A stretch of 64,000 nucleotides of DNA from assembly GCA_000827205.1 (NCBI GenBank), contig KN832557.1, positions 70,493 to 134,492 on the forward strand, in the 5' to 3' direction. The stretch is from Plicaturopsis crispa FD-325 SS-3 (Eukaryota > Basidiomycota > Agaricomycetes > Amylocorticiales > Amylocorticiaceae). Each line of letters opens with the position of its first letter. Within the stretch, counting starts at the first letter, position 1. This document shows positions 26,230 through 37,512 of this stretch, in pieces. A model generated the notes under the pieces. That model worked only from the letters and a program-made list of their open reading frames with translations, was not told where the DNA came from and did not search any database. Position numbers and translations under genes: made by a program.

Positions 26230-27215
26230 ATGGGCAAGCGAAAGTCAGACACGATGGCCATGGACACATCTGGTGACGGTGCCGATTCAGACTCGGATTC
26301 TTCACCGGTACGTCTTTTCCTCCAGAGAAGTAAATCAAGCGCTTACCGCTTCTCCAACAGTCTCTTATAGATGTCGATTTTGACTACTTTGACCCATCTC
26401 CCACCACCGATTGCGCTGCGCTCAAACGCATGCTCATCCAGCTCTTTGGCGCGCGCGATGCGGAGACGCTGGGCGCACACCCACTGGCAGAGCTTGTGCT
26501 ACAGGAGGGGAAGGCTTCGACGACCATCAAGACCGACGGAATAGAGAGCGATCCCTACGCGTTCATCTCCGTGCTGGACCTCGTTGCGCATGCCGTGCGT
26601 ACCCCTCATGTCCGCGCGCGTGACGGATAATGCAGACACTGAACGTACAACCAGGGGCACCCATCAATTAAAGCGCTCGTATCACACCTCCGTTCCAAAT
26701 CAAACAATGCGCCCGTTCTACAAGCAGTCCTTGCCGAGTCCGCTGCGCGCCCGGCGTGGATCTTTTCTGAACGGCTCATCAACATGCCCGTGCAGGTCAT
26801 GCCGCCAATGTACAACATGCTTCTAGATGAGCTATCCGCTGCACAGCAGTCACACACGCACTATCTATTCATATCTCGAGCATACCATATGTCCCCTGCC
26901 GCCGACGCGGCTCTTCAGGCCCAGCCACAATCGCGCGGAAAGCCGGGCAAGCGCGCCAAAACCCACGTGGATGCTGCTAAGGGGAAGCCGGCGCAAAGGC
27001 CCGCGGACGGCGTATATTCCTTCCATCCTGAAGACGAGGTCATCATGAAACACGCGTCGTATACCCATACGTATGTTATCGATGATGCGCGTTCAAAGGA
27101 TGAGGAGAACGACGCGTTTGGTCTCGATCTTCGTGGACGCATAATGCTAGTCCCGGCAGACAAGCTCCGCGATATCGTCAAAGAAGTGGGGGAGACGTAC
27201 TCTGTGGGCGTTTAG
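26230..27215 (+). CDS. BCP1: Bcp1/BCCIP family protein
   Basis: Nuclear protein of the BCCIP family; yeast Bcp1 is a chaperone for ribosomal protein Rpl23 and also affects nuclear export. Exon 1 encodes MGKRKSDTMAMDTSGDGADS with an acidic Ser/Asp stretch. After a short intron (near 26309-26361) comes SLIDVDFDYFDPSPTTDCAA, the family signature, then LKRMLIQLFGARD. Exon 3 follows an intron near 26593-26635 and gives TLNVQPGAHPSIKALVSHLR. SERLINMPVQVMPPMYNMLL, LFISRAYHMS and the FHPEDEVIMKHA block follow, ending VGETYSVGV. Length near 300 residues matches the family. It is convergent with TRM44 across 205 bp. Confidence 0.95.
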
Positions 27216-27420
27216 GAGGCTTCGAAAAACACAGAAAGGCTTAGTGCACTACGCGACATGTCCACACAGCTCTCGTCATTGTTTGGGCGGGGCTATGGTT
27301 ACGATGTGCAGCTCTTTGCTTCGTGACGGACTTCGGAGCACAACGCCATAAAAAAAAGTATGTTGAACGCTACAATAGTACATAGTCCCACTACCTACCT
27401 TCAACGCAGCCTTGGGCACT

Positions 27421-29245
27421 CTAGTGATCACCTGCCTTTCCCTCCGGTTTCCTAGTTTTGAAGATGCCCCGATCTCGAACACCGGTAACAATGTCCTCCA
27501 CCCTCCCCCGCGCTTCCTCCATATCCCCAGTCCTCCCTAACAGAAGACCCAAATGTATCAGCCTCATTTACCATACAATAATAAATACAAATCCACTCAC
27601 GCCGGCCCACCAGCGCCCAATTCCGCGTACTCGGTATGCGAAGCGTCTCGCACTCAATCTCCCACCCGCACCATTTGCTCAGCCCCGCCAGCCACACCCT
27701 GTACATCGAGTATGCGCTCGCGCCGCTCCCGTCGCCGCCCAGGTTCAGCGCCTCAACATCGACGCCGCCGGGCACGGGGAGCGGCTGCGTGCTAGAGCGC
27801 TCGAAGCGTGCGTCAAAAGTCCACGCGCAGCACGGGATGGAGAGGTACCCCGAGGCTGCGTGGCGCGTCGCGAGGACGGGCACCCAGGGTGTGAGCTCGT
27901 CGGCGTGGTTCCCGATAATGAACGCCCCGGGTTTTAGGTACGCGTCCGGGGCCCCTGGCGGGTGCGTGGGATCGAGGGCGTGGACGTGCAAGCACGATTG
28001 GGTGGCGGATGGATAGTGCGACCATGATGTGCGGGCACGGAGATCGATCCCGCAACCTTCATATCCCTCAGAGGTCAAGATGTGCGTCAAGAGGCCGTTG
28101 CCACATCTGAAAGTGAAAATGTTAAGTGGATGAGATGACAAACGTTGGGGCTGGAGATGAGAAACTTGCCCGAGGTCTAAAAATCCGCCTGGGGGTCGTG
28201 GCCAGGCCGCCCACGGTCTTTCCTCGTCTACGCCCGCCGGCGAGGACGCCACAGGATCGTAGATGTCTTTCCACAGTAGCATCAAGAACGTCGCAATTCC
28301 GATATCCTATTCGGTTGTCAGGTTATATGGACATGGTCAAGCTGATACTTGAGAACATGAACGAAATATCCATACCTCGAAGACATGTTTCAGGGGATCG
28401 GTCGCCTCTTGCCATGTATCCACCAGATGTCTATGCCGCGCGCGCATGAGAAGGTACATATCCTGGTACGTCTCTCGGGGAACAATACAGTCGTGTTGAA
28501 CGCGTTTCTTGTAGTGGGTCAATGCACCCCAACCATACCTATGTAACGTCTCAAGTAATGCGAGGCAGGTTCGATATAGGCGAGAATTTGGATCGGTCGC
28601 AGCGTCTGAGTCAACTTCAGGTAGAAGTATCGCCTCGATGCGCAGGGTCCCAGGGTTTTGCGGACCTGAAGCAGAGTGAGGGGGAGATGCCATGTATCGA
28701 AATGCGAGGTGCGACACAGCAGGATGGTAGTACGGCAGTGGGGACTCCGGGGTGACTATCGGAGAAAGAATCAATGTGGTCGGCTTTGGAGCGGATGCAG
28801 ACACTCCCTCAGGCGCACTGGCCCGAGGCTCGTAGAGCGTGCAAAATTGCTCTAAACTTGAATCCCGTCCTGGCCGACGGGGCAGGAGCTTGCGGTGGAT
28901 GCACCGAAGGGCATGTAGATCGTCTGTAAAATTTGGGATGGAAGGGGGGAAAGCGGCGGGTGGAGTGATCTCTGCAATGGTTTCCGAGCGCAGGATTAGA
29001 GTCGAGTTATACTCGGGATGGTGGATGAGCTGCGAGACAGCAATCTCAAACTAAAAAAATTCAATCGTAACGATGCGCCAAAGTATTTTATCCTTTAAAA
29101 GACTCACAAGTTCTGGGGGAAAGTCTGCAGGACAAGATAGGATGGGCTGCCACACCTGCTCCGATTGGAGGGGTGGACAAGGCGAAGTTGCCTTGTCGTA
29201 TCGAGCAGGAGAAAAGCGTGCACGGTTAATTGTGGGACTAGCCAT
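27421..29245 (-). CDS. TRM44: tRNA (uracil-O2-)-methyltransferase Trm44
   Basis: SAM-dependent enzyme that methylates the 2'-O of U44 in tRNA-Ser. Start MASPTINRARFSPARY at 29245. Later exons give FEIAVSQLIHHPEYNSTLIL, MSASAPKPTTLILSPIV, YGWGALTHYKKRVQHDCIV and YLLMRARHRHLVDTW. FLMLLWKDIYD-type text is followed by PGGFLDLG joined to CGNGLLTHILTSEGYEGCG (SAM motif I). Then come IDLRARTSWSHYP, GNHADELTPWVPVLATR, YLSIPCCAWTFDARF and IPSTRNWALVG, typical of Trm44/METTL19. The last exon ends KTRKPEGKAGDH, the family's basic tail. The intron splitting SAM motif I (28107-28169) begins with GC (gcaagt). Length about 500 residues. Confidence 0.93.
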
Positions 29246-29696
29246 ATTTTTGGATGGAAACAGGCCTAAGAGAGAACCAATCAATAGATGGTCTCAGTAC
29301 GGTGTTCAGCCGCGAGTTTCGGTAGCGGCGCGCTACTTGCAAGCGCCTGCCTCGGGACCTGCTTGGAAGATTAGCGGAAAATCAGGAGCCCTGACGATTC
29401 TTTGGGGGGAAGTATTCAGGTATGGCTATGTACTTCCAGTCACCTAGGGAAATGGCATGAATCTGTCAGAAACGGAAATAAAAGTATGTCTTTGACGCCA
29501 ACTTCAAGTTGACGCTCCGAGGAGAAGGATCGATAGAGAGATTACGTCATCCACTGCTAGCCCGCAGAAAAATTGCACTGACTCTCGACGCCATCTTGCC
29601 GAGCGTCAAAGACCATGGCGAGTGGCAGTTGGATTCACAGCCCGCTTTTTATGCCATAAAACCCTCCAAAAGGGCCTTATTCTCATACTATTCGCA
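29246..29696. promoter_or_regulatory. divergent intergenic region
   Basis: 450 bp between the starts of TRM44 (-) and the mitochondrial carrier (+), presumably holding both promoters. No particular site is claimed. Confidence 0.4.
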
Positions 29697-30879
29697 ATGG
29701 AGACCTCCCCAGATGCCCTCTACGACGCAGGCTCGTCGACGGCGCCCGCAATCCGTGCTGCAAAGGATATCTCATTCGGCAGCGTAGGTTTCTGCTACGG
29801 AAGAATAGCGCGTGCACATACTCATGAATATGCATGTATAGATTGCGGGCATGATATCGAAGATTTTCGAGCATCCGTTCGACTTGACCAAGGTCCGCTT
29901 ACAGGCGCAGGTCATGGATGCATCCGCGCGTTATAATGGGCCCGTCGACTGTCTTGTACAGACATGGAAAACAGAGGGAATTTCTGGTCTCTATAGAGTC
30001 TGTCAGCTTAGACTTCATCTCTTGGGACGTGACTCTAACGTCCTCTTTTACCAGGGACTGCCGGCGCCAATCGTAGGTGCCATGGCTGAAAATGCAACTC
30101 TCTTCCTCGCCTATAGCGAGCTCCAAAATGTGATTCGCTGGTCAACCAGCACACCACGGTCCACACCACTAAGCCTGGGCCAACTTGGACTAGCAGCTGG
30201 TGGCGCAGGCGCGATCACAAGTTTCGTTTTGTGCGTAGCGCCCTAAATAGCAACCATTCCACGCTAACGATGGTCCTGCCACAGAACTCCAATTGAACTT
30301 GTGAAATGTCGCATGCAGGTTCAGATGCTGATGACCGTCGCCCCATCATTGTCTGCACTTGCTCCGTCGACCGTTGCACACCAGCCCCTCCCAGGCCCCA
30401 TTGCATTGACGGCCTCTATCTTACGGACGCACGGCTTAAGTGGGCTCTGGCTCGGACACACAGGCACACTCATCCGCGAGACGGGCGGTAGTGCCGCATG
30501 GTTTACCATGAAGGAGTTTGTCGCGCGTATATTGGTGGCACGCCGCAGCACGCCTTCTTCGACGGACCTGGGGCGCTCGCCAGCTCTTCTTCCGTGGGAG
30601 TCGGCGCTCTCTGGCGCGTGTGCAGGCGCAGCATACAACATCGCGCTATTCCCGGCCGACACGGTCAAGAGCAGCATACAGACGGAAGCGGAGTTGCGTC
30701 CGCCGGGTACGAAGCCACCTCAGCGCCTGCCGACATTTACGTCGCGCTTGGTGGAGCTGTACGCGAAGCAGGGCGTGCGTGGTCTGTACGCTGGATGCGG
30801 AGTGACCATCGTCCGGTCCGTGCCGAGCAGTGCGATCATCTTTCTGGTGTATGACGGGCTCGTAGCCCGGTTTGGATAG
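29697..30879 (+). CDS. mitochondrial carrier, ornithine/basic amino acid type (Ort1/Arg11-like)
   Basis: Inner-membrane solute carrier of the SLC25 family with three repeats. Start METSPDALYDAGSSTAPA. The three signature motifs are HPFDLTKVRLQAQ, TPIELVKCRMQVQ and FPADTVKSSIQTE, each at the end of the first helix of a repeat. The matrix-loop partners include GISGLYR joined to GLPAPIVGAMAENATLF, and LSGLWLGHTGTLIRETGGSA. The C terminus reads GVRGLYAGCGVTIVRSVPSS with AIIFLVYDGLV. The RETGGSAAWF and RSVPSSA contact-point patterns match fungal ornithine carriers of arginine metabolism, my preferred call; another basic amino acid substrate cannot be excluded. Three introns. Confidence 0.9.
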
Positions 30880-31065
30880 CATGGATCATGGCCTTGGCTT
30901 TAAGCTGAGCAATACGGCATCGAACTCTGAATGTACATATTCATCTAGACACCATCACATCGACTCATGGGCAAATAGAGTGCCGTAAGTACAATCATTC
31001 ATAGTTATATAGTACACACTTCTGTGCTCCTGTACACCCAGTGTACTTCAATCACACTGTATAAC

Positions 31066-33080
31066 TCAATCACTGCCCATTATGAGGGCCTCTGCCTTCG
31101 TAGAGCGGGGCCTGATTGAGCATTTGAATGGCACAGGGTGACTTTCACCATCTTCAGTAAAGGACCTTTGCGGGAGACTACATTCGACATACCTGACGTT
31201 TCCGTTCGTCCTGTCTACGACGGGCTCAATCACGACACCGTTCTCGTCGACCTCTTTCGTAATATCGAAAACCGCCAGCGACATCGCGACCGAAATGAAG
31301 ACCGCGTCATCTACAAGATGCATACCTGGGCAGACACTATGCATACCAGAGGTCAATTTTCATGGAATTAGTCGAGAAGGGAAGACTTGCCGTCGCCCAA
31401 AGCCGAACGCCATGTCGCGCGGATCCTTTTGCGTTTCTTTTCCTTCAGACGGTATGAAGCGCGTGGGGTCGAAGGTGTCAGGATTGGGGTATGTCTCCGG
31501 ATTTTTCAGCATAGAGCTACATCAAATTATTAGTCGGTTTCTACACCGAAAACATCATAACTTACTGAACGTTGGTGAGAATCAGCGAGCCTTCCGGAAT
31601 AAAATACCCGTCATGAACATCGTCCTCCGTTAGACGGTGCACAACAGCTACATACGCTGAGTGAGTCCATCTTCAACTGTTCTGGAAATGTATACACTCA
31701 CATAAGGGGGCAACGACGTTCCAGCGCATGATCTCTAGGGTGACAGCAGTCACATACGGAAGATGATCTCTGTCTGCAAATTTGGGCAGCCTATCCGTTC
31801 CAACGACGGCGTCTAACTCCGCCTGGGCCTTCTTCTGGATGTCAGGATAAAGTGTCATGGCGAGAAAAAATGCATATATAGCTGATACGGTCTGTCAAAA
31901 GTTAGCACCATGCGGAGAGTACATGCAATTGGAAACATACTGTATCAGCACCGGCTCCGTACACTGTGAAAGCCGACCACTTGATGTCCTGCAGTTCTTC
32001 CTCGCTCAACTCCTTCCCTGAGTCAAGGAGCTCAGAGGCGAACGAGGGAAGCGCGGTACCGGCAGCCTATATCGAATTTAGTGGATAAAGTTTACTACGA
32101 TCACGAATAACACTAACTATCTGTTTTTTGACATACTCAAACGGTCTGTCGGCCATTTCGTTGAGGGATGCGTGCCACCTTTTAGCTTTCCGTTTGAATG
32201 ATGCGCCTGGAAACCAGTCTGGGACATATTGTACTGGAGGAATCCATTTCGCATAGTTAGTAGACATGATATCGTGTCTAAGCAGAATGACTTACGGATA
32301 GGCATCATATCAACCCAGAAAGCACCGGGGGCAAGTGTGATAGAAAATTTATCCATGACGTCGTCTGCCAGCAAGATTAGATCATCGTTGGTGCCCTTGA
32401 CCTCGTACCCGTGCGATACAAGCAGTATGATCGCTCCCGCAGTACTACATCCATCCGCGTCTATCAGACCAAGCTTTGGATGACCGAGAAATAAAAAGCG
32501 CACTGGCGAATATGTTCCCGTAGATCCTTGGGGCTCTCCAAAACGTGCCGCAGGAAGCGATGAGTCTCTCGCTCTTCCAAGGGCATATACTGCTGTACAT
32601 TCCGTGGTCCAAATGCTTGATGGAACAATTTGCGCGCACGGCGAAACCGCGGACCATAGCGAAAGAATACGAGCGACTCCCGCCATCCTATGAGCTCGCC
32701 GGTCATAGGGGCGACCGGACGGTCTGAATAGATGGCGCCCTTCTTGTCTAGCATGTCCACAGCAGCCTGCCACGAATTGACTATGATGATCGTCTGGCCG
32801 AAGATGGTGGCAGAGGCTATGGGGCCTGACGAGGGATACACATCATTTCAGAGAGTGATAAATGTGACGCTATGTTATTCTGACCGTATTTCCTGCCCCA
32901 TTCCGCATATTCGATCCATTGTTTCTGGGATGGCAGGTCGAATAGGTTTCCTATCAAGAAATACGGCTTCGGACCAGGCGGAAGAGGGGCGGCAGGGCGT
33001 TTTGAGAAAAATATACGCGCCAGAGAGAATACGACGATGCCTATCAAGACCGATTGGGCGATAAAAACCAAGGTGGACAT
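31066..33080 (-). CDS. cytochrome P450, ordA-like (copy 1)
   Basis: ER-anchored heme monooxygenase of the group often named O-methylsterigmatocystin oxidoreductase-like. Start MSTLVFIAQSVLIGIVVFSL is the membrane anchor, followed by the Pro-rich hinge LPPGPKPYFLIGN. Then come WRESLVFFRYGPRFRRARK (helix C), TVYGAGADT joined to TVSAIYAFFLAM (I-helix GAGADT), LEIMRWN (ExxR) and FDPTRFIPSEG. The heme loop FGFGRR joins VCPGMHLVDDAVF. It ends RPRSTKAEALIMGSD. About nine introns read cleanly and the gene looks intact. The intron inside the heme loop (31337-31390) starts with GC (gcaagt). Its tandem neighbour uses GT at the same place. Substrate unknown. Confidence 0.93.
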
Positions 33081-33897
33081 GGCTGCGACGGCGAGATGGA
33101 AAACAATGAAGCTGTTCAGGCTCCGTATTGCTTGTCTCTTTTTAAGCAGACACGCAGTCTATAATGCATGCTCCAACCATGCCTGCGCTATGCATATGGC
33201 GTCAATCACCGTCTCAGTCGGAGCGATGGAGACTCACCATTGCAAAGTTAGCTCAGTGGGAGAACTGTAAGGAATCACATTGCCATTTGAGTGGAGGAAT
33301 CAGGATATCTAGAGGAAATGATGAGCAGCGCTTGTTCGAAGACTACGATTTCCACAAACCCGTTGATGGTGTGATGTCAATTGGCAATCGTGAGGAGAGG
33401 AAGACGGGGCGCCTCACGATAGGGATACCTAGACAGACGAATGGAGAGGTAGTCACAAGATGATCTCTTTGAATGAATTTTCTGGAAACTGGACTGATGA
33501 TCTGACCCTGAGCAAGCGCCAATGCTCATCGACGAGCTCGCCCCTGCCATAGACAATTCCATATGTAAATGGCAACAGGAAAAAACAAAGATGGCGGATG
33601 TGGGTAGCGAGAGATGCCTGTAGACGACGAGTGCATCGAGAATGAATCATCCTGCCAGTGAGATCCGCGATTCGCTGACTCGGTGGCGGTAAAGGCTACA
33701 ATCGGCAGATAGCGGAGCAAGACACAGAGTATGTATGCCTCTCGTCGCATGAAATGGCATGAAATTGCATTTCTTTACAATTTCTTTCATGTCCTATTAA
33801 ATTCATATATCAGGAAGGGACTAAGTAGCAGGCATATCTGGGAGTAAAACAGTGAGACCCACCAGAATAGATTATCATGCCTCACAGTACAGCCCAT
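33081..33897. other. spacer between tandem P450 genes
   Basis: About 820 bp holding the promoter of P450 copy 1 and the 3' flank of copy 2. A sequence at about 33246-33257 matches a tRNA A box by chance but has no partner B box. Nothing else is recognised. Confidence 0.4.
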
Positions 33898-35913
33898 TCA
33901 ACCCGCCAATATCAACGCCTTCGCTTTCTCCGAGCGGGGCTTAATCGAACATTTAAACGGCACTGGATGACTTCAAGGTACAATGCCACCGGGTTAAATG
34001 ACATGTCAGCTCAATACCACTGTTAAGCCCAGATGAAAACATCGACAGACCTGATGTTCCCCTGCGTCATGTCTACGATAGGCTCTACCACGATACCGTT
34101 CTCGACGGCCTTCGTGATATCAAACACGGCTAGCGACATCGCGCATGCGATGAAAAGAGAATCTTCCGCGAGATGCATGCCTGGGCAGATTCTATGCACA
34201 GATCAATTCAACAGGTTTACCATCAAGTTTCGCAGGCGGCTTACCGTCGTCCGAAACCAAAAGCAATAGAGCGAGGATCTTTTTGTATCTCTATCCCCTC
34301 GGATGGAATGAAACGCGTGGGGTCGAATATTTCAGGATCAGGGTATGTTTTGGGATCCCTCAGCATGGAACTAAAGAGAGACGTGAGTAGCACGCCAAGG
34401 CACGAACGTGGTAGCGCACTAAACGTTGGCGATAACGACAGCGCCTCGAGGAATAAAATAGCCATCATGGATGTCGTCCTCGGTCAGACGATGCGCTACG
34501 GCTTCATGGGCGCCTTAGCGGACGCTTCGGCAAGAAGAATGCAGACTCACACAATGGAGCGACTACATTCCAGCGTAGAACCTCCAGGGCAAGGGCATTC
34601 ACATATGGCAAACGCTCGCGGTCAGCAAACTCGGGAAGCCTGTCTGATCCGATAACAGTGTCCAACTCTTCTTGCGCCTTTTTCTGGACTTCCGGAAATA
34701 GAGTCATGGCGAGGAAGATGGAATAGATAGCAGACACAGTCTACCGAGCGGAAAGTGAGGGCAAAAACATGCAAGCATAACCACAGTGACATACCGTATC
34801 GGAACCACCCGCGTAGACTGTTAGAGCCGTCCATTTGTCGTCGTATAGTTCTTCCTCGCTCAAGTCGGCGCTCGAGTCCAAGAGTCCAGAAGCGAAAGAA
34901 GGAATCGCCGTTCCGGCGGCCTAAATCCGAGCTAAAAGCAGTACATACGCAATGCATTGAATAGGACGAACCATCTGCTGTTTGACATACTCGAATGGTT
35001 TGTCAACCATTTCGTTGAGGGACGTGTTCCACATCTTGGCTTTTCGCTTAAATCCGGCGAAAGGGAACCAGTCCGGAACATACTGCACTGCGAGCACCCA
35101 TTTGTAAGTACCATAAACTACTGCATCGTCTCAAGAACTCACAGATGGGTAGAACATCAACCAAGAAAGCGCCAGGGCGGAGAGAAAGAGAAAATTTGTC
35201 CACGACATCGTCGGCCAGCAAGACCAGCTCATCTTCACTGGCCTTGACTTCGTATCCATGCGAAACCATGAGGATGACTGCTCCAGTGACACTGGAATCA
35301 TGTTAGCATCCACTTTCCTGATGACGAAGACTTATACGCACTGTCGAACATGCATGCCTAAGCCGTCGGGCTTCGCCAGAACACGCTGCAGAAAGCCGCG
35401 AGTCTCCCGCTCTTCTAAGGGTTGGAACTGCTTGACATTTCGCGGCCCCAGGGTCTGATGAAACTGCTTGCGGGCACGGCGCAAGCGTGCACCATACCGG
35501 TAAAACACAAAGGAGTCCCGCCACCCCATGAGCTCGCCAGTCATAGGCAACACCGGGCGGTCAGAATAAATCAGGCTTTTCTTGTCTAACATATCGGCTG
35601 CAACTTCCCAGGAATTGATGATAACCATCGACCGTCCCAAGACCTTCGCGTACACAAGAGGGCCTGCATATGTTCAGATATTTTTGAGCGAGTGTATGAA
35701 CTGGAAAATCTGACCATAGTTTGTGCCCCACTGGGTGAATGTGAGCCAAGGTTTGTAGGTCGGAATGTCGAACATATTTCCGATAACTGGGTAGCGTCTC
35801 GGACCCGGCGGTAGTGGCGCACCAGGTCCTTTACCACGTCGGAAGACGTTTATCAGTATAAAGGCTACGACGCCCGTCAAGCAGAAATTGAAGAGGAAAA
35901 ATGGGGTAGGCAT
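33898..35913 (-). CDS. cytochrome P450, ordA-like (copy 2)
   Basis: Tandem paralogue of the P450 at 31066-33080, same strand and exon plan. Start MPTPFFLFNFCLTGVVAFIL at 35913, hinge LPPGPRRYPVIGNMF, WRDSFVFYRYGARLRRARK, and SHGYEVKASEDELVLLADD. The I-helix reads VYAGGSDT joined to TVSAIYSIFLAM, the ExxR helix is LEVLRWN, and FDPTRFIPSEG is followed by the heme loop FGFGRR joined to ICPGMHLAEDSLF. It ends SIKPRSEKAKALILAG. The heme-loop intron has a normal GT donor (gtaagc). Sequence divergence from copy 1 is considerable, so the duplication is not recent. Reaction and substrate are unknown. Confidence 0.93.
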
Positions 35914-37512
35914 GGCGAGTGTTTCGTGGTGTGAAAGAACAAGACCAAGTAGAAGACGATTTGTCTTCGAGCTCGTCCTTTGGCTTAAGTGACGAGCCCT
36001 ACCAGGTTATCAGATGTGATACCGGGATAGGCGTTGGATGCACCCTGATTCGTGGCGGTATACCAATATGTGTCCTGTAAGAACAATGCCGTGTGAGCGA
36101 GACGGGAGGAACGCTGACAAACTTCATGTCTCCTTACTTCAGTATACGTGTTCCACGGTCGCATGACGAGTCTCGTCGTCCACGAGGAGAAGAGGAAGTC
36201 AGATTGCAAACGCAATCATGTCGAGCTTCACAGGATAGGGTGATTTTTCTGGACCCGTGCCTGAGTGAGCCACAGTGGACAGAGTCAGTGAGAGGTTATC
36301 ATGACATTGTGCGTCAGCGTGAAGCTCATTCCTGTCACGTAGCCTTGTTGGATGAGGTGAACTTATGTCGATGGCAGTGATAAAGTGGTCACCCGATTCT
36401 CGAAGCCATACAGTTAGGACATGGCGATGCAGAGCATGCGCCAGTGCGAGCAAATATTGCACGCACATATGCGATTTCTATCGAGTGGGGCTCTTCGTAT
36501 TCCCATGCCTGTTGACCGGCTAGTATCGGGTGCGTCGGTGAATGCACTACAGCGTATGCAGATGGCCGCATGCAGCAGTGTATACAGCGCACACTTGGGT
36601 AGGAGAACTACAATGGTCCGCGCATCCTGACGTCTCGGGAGGAAGTTTCGTATCTTGGCGTCCCGATGCCCGTGTCGAAACTCAAAGGAAACTATCAGAT
36701 GATGAGATCCCTTTCAAAAACACACGCCAAGACTCACCACATCATTGAGGGCTGGTCCGGAACCTCCTGCTAACCATAGTCAACGCGTTCATGTTCAACG
36801 ATCTCAGGGTACCGCAGTGACGCGTCCCCAGAGCCTCAAGCGGGTGCTAGCGGGTGCCACCTTCAATGTTCAGTAGACCGCAGACTGCATAGCGCCGCTT
36901 GCCAAACTTGGAGCTAATTCCTTCGTGCATTTTTCTGTGTCGTGGAATCTATGATAGGTTGCTGCGACCTCGGACCAGGCAAGTAGTATGAAAGTCGGTG
37001 CGAAGTCAGAGGTGTACTCCAGTATTCAACTGCCAGGCAATTGTGGCGTCAGCGTTGTGGCGCGGGTCCCGGGCCGGGTTCCCCTAACTTAGATTTACTC
37101 GTCGGCAGAGCGCGGCAGCAATAAAATATTTGCTTTCGTCAAGTTCCCCTCGAGTTAAACTTGCAGGCAGTCTTGCAGAGCAACTTGTGTAGAGTCGAAA
37201 GAAATTACTACACTAATAGCCCTATCTAAATGCAACTATCCTGGACTAAACGCGAATGGTGTCAGAGAATGCGATATTAATTTTTAAAAGGATGGTAGTG
37301 GTGATGACTCGACTTTGAAACGGACGAGGATAATTTAGTAGCGGATTGGATAGCACAGTGTAAGCAATGCATGCATGAATCGTGAATTAAAATGCGATAT
37401 GTGTTCCGTATGCCCTTGATGGATTGAAAATGCAGATGAATCGAAAGAAACAACCAGCCCACGCACGTCGCACGAGGTAGCGAAACTTGATCTATGGCTT
37501 GACAGTCGCAGG
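35914..37512. other. long intergenic region, nothing recognised
   Basis: About 1.6 kb. It contains the presumed promoter of P450 copy 2 at its left end and the 3' flank of the Ser-rich gene at its right. A short tandem (gcgggtgctagcgggtgcc) occurs near 36839-36857. Frames are short, with no splice-consistent coding pattern. Confidence 0.4.

Noticed and set aside
33240-33300. tRNA gene candidate (tagctcagtggg matches an A box)
   Set aside because: No B box (GGTTCRA-type) lies at the right distance and no acceptor stem can be paired.
31066-35913. Secondary-metabolite gene cluster
   Set aside because: Only P450s are present; no backbone synthase, tailoring set or cluster regulator lies beside them in this window.
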